Shown piece after piece: positions 1-7,314 of a stretch of DNA of 12,196 nucleotides (within the stretch, counting starts at the first letter, position 1; the number at the start of each line of letters is the position of its first letter). The notes beneath the pieces are model-generated. The model did not search any database. It was not told the origin of the DNA and saw only the letters and a list, made by a program, of their open reading frames with translations. Source of the DNA: Candidatus Magasanikbacteria bacterium RIFCSPHIGHO2_02_FULL_50_9b (lineage in GTDB: Bacteria; Patescibacteriota; Patescibacteriia; Magasanikbacterales; 2-02-FULL-50-9b); assembly GCA_001782975.1 (NCBI GenBank), contig MFQD01000003.1, forward strand, positions 6,640 to 18,835, given 5' to 3'. The position numbers were made by a program, and so were the translations under genes.

Positions 1-30
1 TGAATTGCGCGATCGTGTTTTCGGAACGCT

Positions 31-1284
31 ATGAAATTTTCGATTCTTGCACCACTCGTCGGTTTTCTACTCCCCTGGCAAACACGATTCATATTTCGCG
101 CGCCGGAAATTGGCGGGGTTGCGTGGGACTTTGGCGTCGTGAGCTTGTTCATTTCGCAAATTGCAATTGTATTGTGGATTATCATCACACTCTGGAGCGA
201 ACGCGTGGCTGTGCGCACATGGTTTATTGAATGGTCAACAAAAAAAATAATCATTGCCGAGCTTGCTGTTGGTCTTTGTATTGCACAATTGACTGTTTCA
301 AGTGATCGCGTGCTCACCCTCCAGTGGTTGGTGGGTTTTTCACTGCTCGTCGGTCTTGCGTTTGTCTTGCGACAAAATCCGCACGCGCGCATTCCATTTG
401 CCGCCGCCTGTTTGATCAGCGTGGTGTTGCAAGCACTCCTCGCGGCGCTGCAAGTGTTTGCTGGTGCCACGTTTGCGAGTTCGTTGCTCGGTGTTGCAGC
501 TCACAAAGCAGCAACTGCCGGCTCGGCGATTGTTGAATACGGCGACCAACGGTATTTGCGCGCGTACGGCGGCCAGCCGCACCCAAACATTTTTGGTGGC
601 CTCGCGCTTGCAGCAACCGCGTTGTTTGGGTGGTTGCTTCACAACAAACACACGCTCGGCGTTAAAAAAAATATTATTTATTTTTCCCTGATCGTGACCG
701 GCGCGTTATTTTTTTCTTTTTCGCGCGCCGCGTGGCTCGGGTTTGTGATCTGGCTTATTGTGCTGTGGTGGCAACGGTTGCAGCTGCGCGAGTCTCAGGT
801 GACGCAATTAAAATATGCGGCGCTGACGTTCGGCATTTTGACCGTTCTTTTTTTCCCCATGGTATCGACACGCGTCGCGCCATCAGCAACAGCACAAACT
901 GAGCAGCGCTCCGTGGCTGAGCGGATCGCCGGTTTTTCCCAATTTAAATCAGTCATGCGTGATCATTGGTTCGCGGGTACTGGTCTTGGCGCATATACGA
1001 CGCGGTTGTTCGGTGCAACTGGCGACACCCGTACTCCGGTGCACGCGGCGCCGCTTTTGGTGTTTGCAGAATTGGGTCTATTCGGCGTCGCGTTGATTGT
1101 GACCATCGCGTGGTTGAGTCGCATGCGCATTTCCACACGCACAGTTTTACTTGCCCTCATTCCGATCGCATTGTTTGATCACTATTTATTTTCTCTGTGG
1201 TCCGGGCAGGTGGTGTTGTTTTTGATGCTCTTTCAAATGTTTCAAATTCGCGACAATGATAAAGCTGATGATAATCAACAGTGA
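31..1284 (+). CDS. O-antigen ligase / Wzy-like polytopic membrane protein
   Basis: A 417-residue hydrophobic protein with many predicted membrane segments. It most likely ligates or polymerises surface polysaccharide at the outer face of the cytoplasmic membrane. The Wzy_C/WaaL-type pattern is visible: GQPHPNIFGG near residues 185-194, FSFSRAAWLGF about residues 230-240, DHWFAGTGLGAYTTRLF about 311-327, and HAAPLLVFAELGLFG about 339-353. Length (about 400 residues) fits the family. The start is the first ATG after an in-frame TGA at bases 1-3, which may be the stop of an upstream gene. No Shine-Dalgarno is seen. The C terminus overlaps the end of the convergent DUF817 gene by 99 bp. Ligase and polymerase cannot be separated by sequence alone, so no symbol is given. 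Confidence 0.85.
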   Translation: MKFSILAPLVGFLLPWQTRFIFRAPEIGGVAWDFGVVSLFISQIAIVLWIIITLWSERVAVRTWFIEWSTKKIIIAELAVGLCIAQLTVSSDRVLTLQWLVGFSLLVGLAFVLRQNPHARIPFAAACLISVVLQALLAALQVFAGATFASSLLGVAAHKAATAGSAIVEYGDQRYLRAYGGQPHPNIFGGLALAATALFGWLLHNKHTLGVKKNIIYFSLIVTGALFFSFSRAAWLGFVIWLIVLWWQRLQLRESQVTQLKYAALTFGILTVLFFPMVSTRVAPSATAQTEQRSVAERIAGFSQFKSVMRDHWFAGTGLGAYTTRLFGATGDTRTPVHAAPLLVFAELGLFGVALIVTIAWLSRMRISTRTVLLALIPIALFDHYLFSLWSGQVVLFLMLFQMFQIRDNDKADDNQQ

Positions 1285-2025
1285 CCACGACGAAATTTTT
1301 CCAAACGACACGAGTGTCCATTCGTGAATTTGGTCTGGGTATTTCCACGCGCCCAAATAGGTTGAAATATTTTCAGCGATCCAAACGAAAAAAGCAATGA
1401 GCGCAAATGCGACGGGCAAGGGCATCCAGTGTTTTTTGATGATCGTGTATTGAATGCGGGTGGAGCGAAAAATCCAAACAACAGCTGCGCCCAAAATCCA
1501 GCGTACATCGGGAATAAAATGGTGCGTGAAAAAATTGAGATAAATTATTACGCACAGCGCGACGCTGTAGCGATGCGGCGGATAATTTTCAAGATGTAAT
1601 CGTTCGAGTCGCCACGCCTGAGAAATATAACTGCCGATCGCGGCATACATGAAGCCGCTGTACAACGGCACGGTCGAAATTTTTAAGACGCCGGCTTCGG
1701 GATAGCTCCACGAGCCAATTCCGGGCTGTGTTTTGAAAAGTTCAAGCGCAAAACCGATGAGGTGGAACAAAAAGATCACTTTGACCTCGTCCCACGTTTC
1801 AATTTTTGTGGCGAGCAAGACGATTTGAATGGCAATAGCGCCGAGAAAGAGTAGATCATAGCGCGCCAAGCCGCCCATTTGAATGTGGTTTGACGCGAAC
1901 AGCAGCACGAAAAAAGACCCGGCAAACACGCATGCACGCGCTTGCAACAGGCCAAAAAACAGGAATTCAACGAGTGTGTTTTTAGGATATCTGGACGTGA
2001 GGTATGTGCGAAGGCTCTCCATCAT
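1186..2025 (-). CDS. DUF817 family integral membrane protein
   Basis: A polytopic membrane protein of 279 residues from the ATG at 2025. It matches the DUF817 family (YoaT-like), whose function is not established. Family blocks I recognise, in order: FGLLQARACVFAGSFF, RYDLLFLGAIAIQ, ETWDEVKVIFLFHLIGFALELFKT, GSWSYPEAG, VPLYSGFMYAAIGSYI, INFFTHHFIPDVRW-like (here LNFFTHHFIPDVRW), and FFVWIAENISTYLGAWKYP. Length is typical. A longer reading begins at TTG 2061, but that codon lies in the apparent -35 box (TTGTCT) of the gene's own promoter; the -10 (TATGAT) ends 6 nt before ATG 2025, so I prefer 2025 and a leaderless transcript. It is divergent from ileS, and its last 32 codons plus stop are antisense to the O-antigen ligase gene. 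Confidence 0.88.
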   Translation of the reverse strand: MMESLRTYLTSRYPKNTLVEFLFFGLLQARACVFAGSFFVLLFASNHIQMGGLARYDLLFLGAIAIQIVLLATKIETWDEVKVIFLFHLIGFALELFKTQPGIGSWSYPEAGVLKISTVPLYSGFMYAAIGSYISQAWRLERLHLENYPPHRYSVALCVIIYLNFFTHHFIPDVRWILGAAVVWIFRSTRIQYTIIKKHWMPLPVAFALIAFFVWIAENISTYLGAWKYPDQIHEWTLVSFGKISSWSLLIIISFIIVANLKHLKEHQKQHHLPGPQRK

Positions 2026-2061
2026 TTTAGTATCATACTCAATTTTGTTCAATCTAGACAA
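2026..2061 (-). promoter_or_regulatory. Promoter of the DUF817 gene, leaderless type
   Basis: Read on the minus strand: TTGTCT (2061-2056), an 18-nt spacer, TATGAT (2037-2032), six bases, then ATG at 2025. A start point about 7 nt after the -10 falls on the A of the ATG. The -35 matches TTGACA at 4 of 6 positions and the -10 matches TATAAT at 5 of 6. This placement decides the start of the gene. Confidence 0.6.
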
Positions 2062-2106
2062 GTGAGCAGAAATTCAGTACAGTTGGTTGGCTAACTATGT
2101 ACTATT

Positions 2107-4950
2107 ATGCCGACCCCAAAATTTCCAGAACTTGAAGTCCAGATGCTTGCACGCTGGGAAGCAGAAAAGCTTTTTGAGAAAACGTCAGAAAAGAATCGCG
2201 ACGGCAAGCCGTTCGTATTTTTTGAGGGTCCGCCAACGGCAAATGGCCGGCCGGGCGTGCATCACATGCTGCCGCGTGCATTTAAAGATGTGGTTCCGCG
2301 TTTTCAATCAATGCGCGGACGGCGCGTGGATCGCAAGGGCGGTTGGGATACACATGGGTTGCCCGTTGAATTGCAAGTTGAAAAAGCGCTTGGCATTTCC
2401 GGCAAAGGACAAATTGAAAATTTGGTTGCCGGCGACGCGCGCGCGTCGATCATCGAGTTTAACAAAAAATGTAAAGAAAGCGTGTGGGAATTTTTGGACG
2501 ACTGGATCAAAATGTCACACCGCATGGGATATTGGGTTGACACGGATAACGCGTACGTCACCTACACGAACGACTATATTGAAAGTTTGTGGAGTGTGTT
2601 GAAGCGTGTGCATGCGCGCGGGCTTTTGTATCAAGGACACAAAGTGGTGCCGCATTGTCCGCGTTGTGGAACGGCATTGTCGAGCCATGAAGTTGCGCAG
2701 GGGTATAAGACCGTGACTGATGAATCAGTGTTTGTGAAATTTAAACTCGTCGGCGAGGAGAAAACTTTTTTGTTGGGGTGGACCACGACGCCATGGACTT
2801 TGCCGGGGAATGTTGCACTCGCGGTCGGTGATACCATTGAGTATGTTCGCGTGCGCGTCGGTGATGAACAATATGTTTTGGCAGAAGCATTGGTTGAAAA
2901 AGTTTTTGAAGGCGCGCAACAAGAAGTCATCGCACAGATGAAAGGCACAGCATTGGTCGGTCTCGCGTACGAACCATTGTTTAGTTTTTTGGCCGGCGAA
3001 ATTAAACCAGAAGAGCGCGCGAATGCGTTTAAAGTGTATGCAGCTGATTTTGTCACTACCACTGATGGCACCGGCATCGTACACACGGCGGTGATGTACG
3101 GTGAAGATGATTATCAGCTCGGACACAAAATTGGATTGCCAAAATTGCACACCGTTGGGGAAGATGGAAAGTTCTTGTCGTTTGTGACGCCATGGGCAGG
3201 GAAGTTTGTGAAGTCTGAAACCGTTGAACAGGAAGCGATTGCAAATTTGCGCGAGCGCGGATTGCTCTTGCGATCAGAAAAATACGAACACGAATATCCA
3301 TTTTGTTGGCGCTGTGCAACGCCGCTTTTGTATTACGCAAAAGATTCGTGGTTCATCAAGATGTCAGAATTGTCCGGCGAGTTGCAGGCACGTAACGCAA
3401 CGGTGCATTGGGTTCCGGAACACATTCGCGACGGACGTTTCGGCGAGTGGTTAAAAAATGTAAAAGATTGGGCAATCTCGCGTGAGCGTTATTGGGGGAC
3501 GCCATTGCCAATTTGGAAATGCAACGCCTGTGCCGCGTTTGACGTGTTAGGCTCGATCGCTGAAATTAAAGAAAAGGGAATGGTTGCGCCGGATGATTTG
3601 CATCGGCCGTTTGTTGACGATATTTCGTATGCGTGTGACTGTGGCGGCGTGAAATCGCGCGTCAAAGAAGTGGCGGATTGTTGGTTTGATTCGGGCGCCA
3701 TGTTTGTTGCGCAGTGGGGATACCAGTGGGGGATCGCGGGCGAAGCAAAGAAAAATTTTGAGTCACACTATCCTGCGGATTACATCTCAGAAGCAATTGA
3801 TCAGACGCGTGGGTGGTTCTACACATTGCTTGCATGCGCAACATTGTTAGAATTGCCAGCACCATATAAAAATGTGGTGTGCTTGTCGCATATTCTCGAC
3901 GCAAAGGGTCAAAAAATGTCCAAGTCAAAAGGTAATGTGGTTGATCCGTGGAAAATGTTTGAAGAGTATGGTGCAGATGCAGTGCGGTTTCACCTCTATT
4001 CCATGTCGCAGCCGGGCGATCCAAAATTATTTGACACCAAAGGCGTTGATGACGTGGTGAAGAAAGTTTTTTTGATCATGTGGAATGTGTTGGAGTTCTA
4101 TAAATTGTATTCAGATACCGTTGCCTCAGAGCGCAACACAATACATCCGCTGGACTCATGGCTTGAAGCACGCCTGCAAAAAACAGTGAATTATGTGACG
4201 GAGCAGTTGGAATTAAGTGAATCAACAAATGCGTCGCGTGAGCTCGCGGCATTCGTGACTGATCTGTCGACGTGGTATGTGCGCCGATCGCGTGGCCGTT
4301 TTAAAAATGGTGGCGCAGATGCCGCGGCTGCTGCAGCAATGCTCCGCCACACGCTCATCACGGTGTCAAAATTATTTGCGCCATTCACTCCGATGATTGC
4401 GGATGCAGTCCATCGCGAAATTGTGGGTGCAGACAAGAGCGTGCATCTTGAAGAGTGGCCAGCGGTCGGTGAAGTCAACGAATCTGCGCTCGCGAATATG
4501 GAATTGATCCGAGCGCTTGTCACGCAGGCGCTTGAGCAGCGTGCGAAATCAGGAATTCCAATTCGTCAGGTGCTCGGAAAATTGACAGTGCCACAATCGG
4601 CAGCGCCACTCGCATCGCTCTTCGAGATTTTGCAAGAAGAAGTGAATGTTGAATCAATTGAGCTCGGCGATGCGTTGGCGCTCGACATTGAGATCACACC
4701 AGAGCTGCGTGAAAAAGGAATGGTGCGCGAACTGGTGCGACACATCAATGCGACGCGCAAAGAGCGTGGTCTGAAGCCCGGCGAATCTATCACGTTCACG
4801 ATGCAGTGTGCGCCAGAATTTCAAGCATTGGTTGAACGAAATAGTGCGGCGATAACGGCTGCAACGGCGAGTACGATTGTGTTTGCTCAAAACGATCAGA
4901 CGCAAGCACAAAAAATTGAAATCGGAGAATTTATCTGTTTCATCGCATAG
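2107..4950 (+). CDS. ileS: Isoleucyl-tRNA synthetase (IleRS2 type, GVHH signature)
   Basis: A 947-residue cytoplasmic class I synthetase that charges tRNA-Ile. The Rossmann fold signature GPPTANGRPGVHH is at residues 41-53: the usual HIGH is replaced by G50-V51-H52-H53. KMSKS is at 603-607. The CP1 editing domain between them carries WTTTPWTLPGN and GTGIVHTAVMYGEDDY. Cysteine pairs are seen at CPRC, CWRC, CNAC and CDC, possible zinc ligands. A DALR-type anticodon-binding region follows (FVTDLSTWYVRRSRGRFK onward). The PPTANGRPGxHH form marks the IleRS2 (eukaryote-like, mupirocin-insensitive) clade. At 947 residues it is somewhat shorter than many IleRS2 proteins. No Shine-Dalgarno; a weak TATGTA at 2096-2101 lies 5 nt before the start. 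Identification is certain, subtype very likely. Confidence 0.97.
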   Translation: MPTPKFPELEVQMLARWEAEKLFEKTSEKNRDGKPFVFFEGPPTANGRPGVHHMLPRAFKDVVPRFQSMRGRRVDRKGGWDTHGLPVELQVEKALGISGKGQIENLVAGDARASIIEFNKKCKESVWEFLDDWIKMSHRMGYWVDTDNAYVTYTNDYIESLWSVLKRVHARGLLYQGHKVVPHCPRCGTALSSHEVAQGYKTVTDESVFVKFKLVGEEKTFLLGWTTTPWTLPGNVALAVGDTIEYVRVRVGDEQYVLAEALVEKVFEGAQQEVIAQMKGTALVGLAYEPLFSFLAGEIKPEERANAFKVYAADFVTTTDGTGIVHTAVMYGEDDYQLGHKIGLPKLHTVGEDGKFLSFVTPWAGKFVKSETVEQEAIANLRERGLLLRSEKYEHEYPFCWRCATPLLYYAKDSWFIKMSELSGELQARNATVHWVPEHIRDGRFGEWLKNVKDWAISRERYWGTPLPIWKCNACAAFDVLGSIAEIKEKGMVAPDDLHRPFVDDISYACDCGGVKSRVKEVADCWFDSGAMFVAQWGYQWGIAGEAKKNFESHYPADYISEAIDQTRGWFYTLLACATLLELPAPYKNVVCLSHILDAKGQKMSKSKGNVVDPWKMFEEYGADAVRFHLYSMSQPGDPKLFDTKGVDDVVKKVFLIMWNVLEFYKLYSDTVASERNTIHPLDSWLEARLQKTVNYVTEQLELSESTNASRELAAFVTDLSTWYVRRSRGRFKNGGADAAAAAAMLRHTLITVSKLFAPFTPMIADAVHREIVGADKSVHLEEWPAVGEVNESALANMELIRALVTQALEQRAKSGIPIRQVLGKLTVPQSAAPLASLFEILQEEVNVESIELGDALALDIEITPELREKGMVRELVRHINATRKERGLKPGESITFTMQCAPEFQALVERNSAAITAATASTIVFAQNDQTQAQKIEIGEFICFIA

Positions 4951-4968
4951 AAAATAATTGAAACAGCT

Positions 4969-5098
4969 GACGTGAATAATCAAGATTATGAAAGCGATTC
5001 GGGCGTATTACGGTTTCTGGAGCGCGTTGCTGGCCTCTCGCGCGGGAAGAAACTGCAATACGCCCCGATCTATTAGTGAATCATGGTTATTCAACGTC
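4969..5098 (+). repeat. Hairpin element A (conserved-loop family), upstream of groES
   Basis: A 130-nt imperfect inverted repeat between ileS and the groES promoter. The loop TTGCTGGCCTCT (5027-5038) closes a 5-bp stem GCGCG/CGCGC (5022-5026/5039-5043). Next come a 3x4 internal loop GGA/GGGA (5019-5021/5044-5047), a 6-bp stem GTTTCT/AGAAAC (5013-5018/5048-5053) and a 9-bp stem (5001-5009/5057-5065). The outermost stem pairs about 4969-4987 with 5079-5098, with one bulge, one mismatch and a T-G wobble. No T-tract follows, so it is not an ordinary terminator. The hairpin ends directly before the -35 of the groES promoter at 5099. Its outer stems share no sequence with elements B and C, but the loop, inner architecture and spacing are the same. 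Confidence 0.8.
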
Positions 5099-5127
5099 TT
5101 GACAGCTTGAACGCCGTTCGTTAAGAT
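5099..5127 (+). promoter_or_regulatory. groESL promoter (sigma70-type)
   Basis: TTGACA (5099-5104, a perfect -35), a 17-nt spacer, and TAAGAT (5122-5127). The expected start point is near 5134, just before the CIRCE operator, which is the usual order in HrcA-controlled chaperone operons. An ATG at 5126 in frame with groES lies inside the -10 and cannot be translated from this promoter. Confidence 0.75.
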
Positions 5128-5140
5128 GCACTCACCGGCA

Positions 5141-5167
5141 TTAGCACTCCTCATCAGAGATTGCCAA
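5141..5167 (+). promoter_or_regulatory. CIRCE operator (HrcA binding site), slightly degenerate
   Basis: The left arm TTAGCACTC (5141-5149) is a perfect CIRCE half-site. After exactly 9 nt comes GATTGCCAA (5159-5167), which matches the expected right arm GAGTGCTAA at 7 of 9 positions. The position in the groES leader, just after the promoter, is canonical. HrcA repression of groESL, relieved on heat stress, is inferred; hrcA itself is not in the window. Confidence 0.85.
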
Positions 5168-5209
5168 AAGCCACAAAAAAATAGCTTAATTTATTCATTT
5201 TTTCGTGCT

Positions 5210-5503
5210 ATGTTAAACCCATTGTTCGATCATTTAATCGTTGAAGCAGTGGATCCGCGTGAGGCGGCGACAGCTTCAGGCATCATCATTCCTGACACGG
5301 CGCAGGGCGAAAAGCCGCAGCAGGGGCATGTCACTGCAGCGGGTCCGGGTAAGATGCTCGATAACGGCCAATGTGCCGCAATGTCAGTCAAAGTTGGTGA
5401 CACCATTGTGTTTAAAAAGTATGCGCCAGACGAAGTGAAGGTCGACGGCAAAGAATATTTGGTCATCAGCGAGTCAGACGTACTCGCCATCGTAACGAAA
5501 TAA
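5210..5503 (+). CDS. groES: Co-chaperonin GroES
   Basis: The 97-residue cytoplasmic lid of the GroEL chamber; a heptamer is known for the family. The sequence runs MLNPLFDHLIVEAVDPRE, then a mobile loop at about residues 17-35 (ATASGIIIPDTAQGEKPQQG), a roof-hairpin region (GPGKMLDNGQ) and the C-terminal strand YLVISESDVLAIV. Length is exactly that of the family. The reading frame is open back to ATG 5126, which would add 28 residues, but that codon sits in the promoter -10 and the extra sequence covers the CIRCE operator, so ATG 5210 is chosen. No Shine-Dalgarno precedes it. groEL starts 6 nt after the stop, giving a two-gene operon under predicted HrcA control. Confidence 0.96.
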   Translation: MLNPLFDHLIVEAVDPREAATASGIIIPDTAQGEKPQQGHVTAAGPGKMLDNGQCAAMSVKVGDTIVFKKYAPDEVKVDGKEYLVISESDVLAIVTK

Positions 5504-5509
5504 AATTAT

Positions 5510-7159
5510 ATGGCAGCAAAACAGCTATTGTTTAATGAACAGGCACGCGCGGCATTGAAGCGCGGTGTTGATATTCTTGCAAATGCAGTGAAGATCACGC
5601 TCGGGCCAAAAGGGCGCAACGTGGTGCTCGATCGCGGCTATGGTGCGCCGACTATCACAAAAGATGGCGTGTCAGTTGCAAAAGAAATTGAACTCGAAGA
5701 CAAGTTTGAAAATCTCGGTGCAGAATTGGTGAAAGAAGTTGCGTCGAAAACAAATGACGTTGCGGGCGATGGCACGACAACGGCAACCGTGCTCGCACAG
5801 GCGATCATCACCGAAGGTTTGCGCAATGTGACCGCCGGTTCGTCACCACTCGCGATTCGTCGCGGTATTGAAAAGGCTGCTGAAGCGATCGTTGTTGAGT
5901 TGCGCGAAAAAATTTCGCAGCCTGTTGCGGGTGACGCAATCAAACAAGTTGCATCGATTTCAGCGAATGATGCAGAGATTGGCGCAACAATTGCACAGGC
6001 GCTCAAAGACGTTGGAGAAAACGGCGTAATCACCGTTGAAGAAGGTCAGTCATTTGGAATTGAAACCGAAGTAGTCAAAGGTATGCGCATTGATAAAGGA
6101 TATGTCGCACCATACATGGTGACGAACAGTGAGCGCATGGAAGCAGAATACAGCGACGCGTACATTCTCATCACGGACAAAAAAATTTCATCAATTCAGG
6201 ACGTGTTGCCATTGCTTGAAAAAGTGGTGCAGAGCGGACGAAAAGATTTGGTGATCATTGCCGAGGACGTTGATGGTGAAGCATTGACGACGTTGGTGCT
6301 CAACAAATTGCGCGGCACGTTTAACACACTGGCCGTCAAAGCCCCGGGCTTTGGCGATCGCCGTAAAGAAATGTTACAAGACATTGCAGTGTTAACCGGT
6401 GGCCGGGTGATCACAGAAGACGTTGGGTTGAAACTCGACAAAGCAGAGCTCGCGGATCTTGGTCGTGCGCGCAAAGTTGTGGCGACCAAAGAATCAACGA
6501 CTATTATTGACGGCGCAGGCGAAGCGTCGGCGGTCAGTGATCGCAGCGCACAAATTAAAAAATTAATTGAACAGACTGATTCAGAATTTGATCGCGAAAA
6601 GTTGCAGGAGCGTTTGGCAAAATTGTCAGGCGGCGTTGGTGTCATCAAAGTTGGTGCGGCAACTGAAACTGAAATGAAAGAAAAAAAGCATCGAATCGAA
6701 GACGCAATCGCGTCAACCAAGGCAGCGATTGAAGAAGGTATCGTGCCGGGTGGTGGTGTGGCGCTCATTCGCGCGCGAGTCGCACTCGACGCTTTAAAGT
6801 TGAGCGGTGATGAGCAGATCGGCGTGAACATCGTACGCCGCGCAATTGAAGAGCCGTTGCGACAGATCGCAGTGAACGCGGGCAAGGATGGTGCAGTCGT
6901 TGTTGAGGAAGTGAAGCGACTCAGCGGTTCAGAAGGCTACAATGCAGCAGAAGACATCTATGAAGATTTGCTCAAAGCCGGCATCGTTGATCCGACGAAG
7001 GTGACGCGCAGTGCGTTGCAAAACGCATCTTCGATTGCGGCATTGTTGCTGACAACCGAAGCAATCATCACGGAAAAACCAAAGAAGTCATCAGATGAAG
7101 ATGGTCATGGGCATGGTGGTGGTGCATCGGGAATGGGCGGCGGAATGGGGATGTATTAA
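5510..7159 (+). CDS. groEL: Chaperonin GroEL (Hsp60)
   Basis: A 549-residue group I chaperonin that folds proteins in an ATP-driven double ring with GroES. It is full length. Visible marks: the nucleotide-binding LGPKGRNVVLD at 31-41, ITKDGVSVAKEI at 49-60, and AGDGTTTATVLA at 85-96 with the conserved Asp87. The apical segment includes VAPYMVTNSERMEAEY and KAPGFGDRRKEMLQDIA, and the equatorial part GGVGVIKVGAATETEMKEKKHRIEDA and GIVPGGG. The C terminus ends in the usual Gly/Met-rich tail (GMGGGMGMY), preceded by a His/Gly run. The start lies 6 nt after groES; no Shine-Dalgarno is seen, so translation may be coupled. Hairpin element B begins 18 nt after the stop. Confidence 0.98.
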   Translation: MAAKQLLFNEQARAALKRGVDILANAVKITLGPKGRNVVLDRGYGAPTITKDGVSVAKEIELEDKFENLGAELVKEVASKTNDVAGDGTTTATVLAQAIITEGLRNVTAGSSPLAIRRGIEKAAEAIVVELREKISQPVAGDAIKQVASISANDAEIGATIAQALKDVGENGVITVEEGQSFGIETEVVKGMRIDKGYVAPYMVTNSERMEAEYSDAYILITDKKISSIQDVLPLLEKVVQSGRKDLVIIAEDVDGEALTTLVLNKLRGTFNTLAVKAPGFGDRRKEMLQDIAVLTGGRVITEDVGLKLDKAELADLGRARKVVATKESTTIIDGAGEASAVSDRSAQIKKLIEQTDSEFDREKLQERLAKLSGGVGVIKVGAATETEMKEKKHRIEDAIASTKAAIEEGIVPGGGVALIRARVALDALKLSGDEQIGVNIVRRAIEEPLRQIAVNAGKDGAVVVEEVKRLSGSEGYNAAEDIYEDLLKAGIVDPTKVTRSALQNASSIAALLLTTEAIITEKPKKSSDEDGHGHGGGASGMGGGMGMY

Positions 7160-7177
7160 ACTCTTGTAAACCCAGCA

Positions 7178-7244
7178 GGGTGCACACACACTTTCCTTTC
7201 GCACGAGAGGCCAGCAACGTGCTTCGGAAAGCGTTTGCGCACCC
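7178..7244 (-). repeat. Hairpin element B (conserved-loop family), downstream of groEL
   Basis: Read on the minus strand, the loop TTGCTGGCCTCT (7217-7206) closes GCACG/CGTGC (7222-7218/7205-7201). A 3x4 internal loop GAA/GAAA follows, then a stem of CTTTCC/GGAAAG continued by 13 more positions to GGGTGC/GCACCC with three non-Watson-Crick positions. On the minus strand two of these three are G-T (G-U) wobbles; on the plus strand they are A-C mismatches, so the minus strand folds better. Bases 7201-7232 are an exact inverted copy of 7329-7360 in element C. It is not followed by an adjacent T-tract on the plus strand; the nearest T run is at 7262-7268. Confidence 0.8.
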
Positions 7245-7262
7245 CAGATGAGTCCCTATAAT
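7235..7262 (+). promoter_or_regulatory. Candidate promoter between hairpins B and C
   Basis: TTGCGC (7235-7240), a 16-nt spacer and a perfect TATAAT (7257-7262), followed by a T run. The -35 lies within the 3' arm of hairpin B, so folding or protein binding there would compete with polymerase. Any transcript would read through element C. An alternative extended -10, TGGTATTAT, lies at 7279-7287. Functional status is uncertain. Confidence 0.35.
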
Positions 7263-7314
7263 TTTTTTGAATACGTTTTGGTATTATTTGTCAGGTAGCA
7301 GGCTGGTGTAACTC

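Noticed and set aside
340..651. Long antisense reading frames inside the O-antigen ligase, ileS, groEL and adaptor genes
   Set aside because: They are shadows of well-supported genes and show no recognisable protein pattern.
2092..2105. A -10 promoter box for ileS (TATGTA or TACTAT)
   Set aside because: The matches are weak, spacing to the ATG is not the 6 nt seen elsewhere, and no good -35 is found; mentioned in the ileS entry only.
5126..5209. A longer groES reading frame starting at ATG 5126
   Set aside because: The extra 28 residues would be encoded by the promoter -10 and the CIRCE site, and GroES proteins start at the MLNPLFD-equivalent position.
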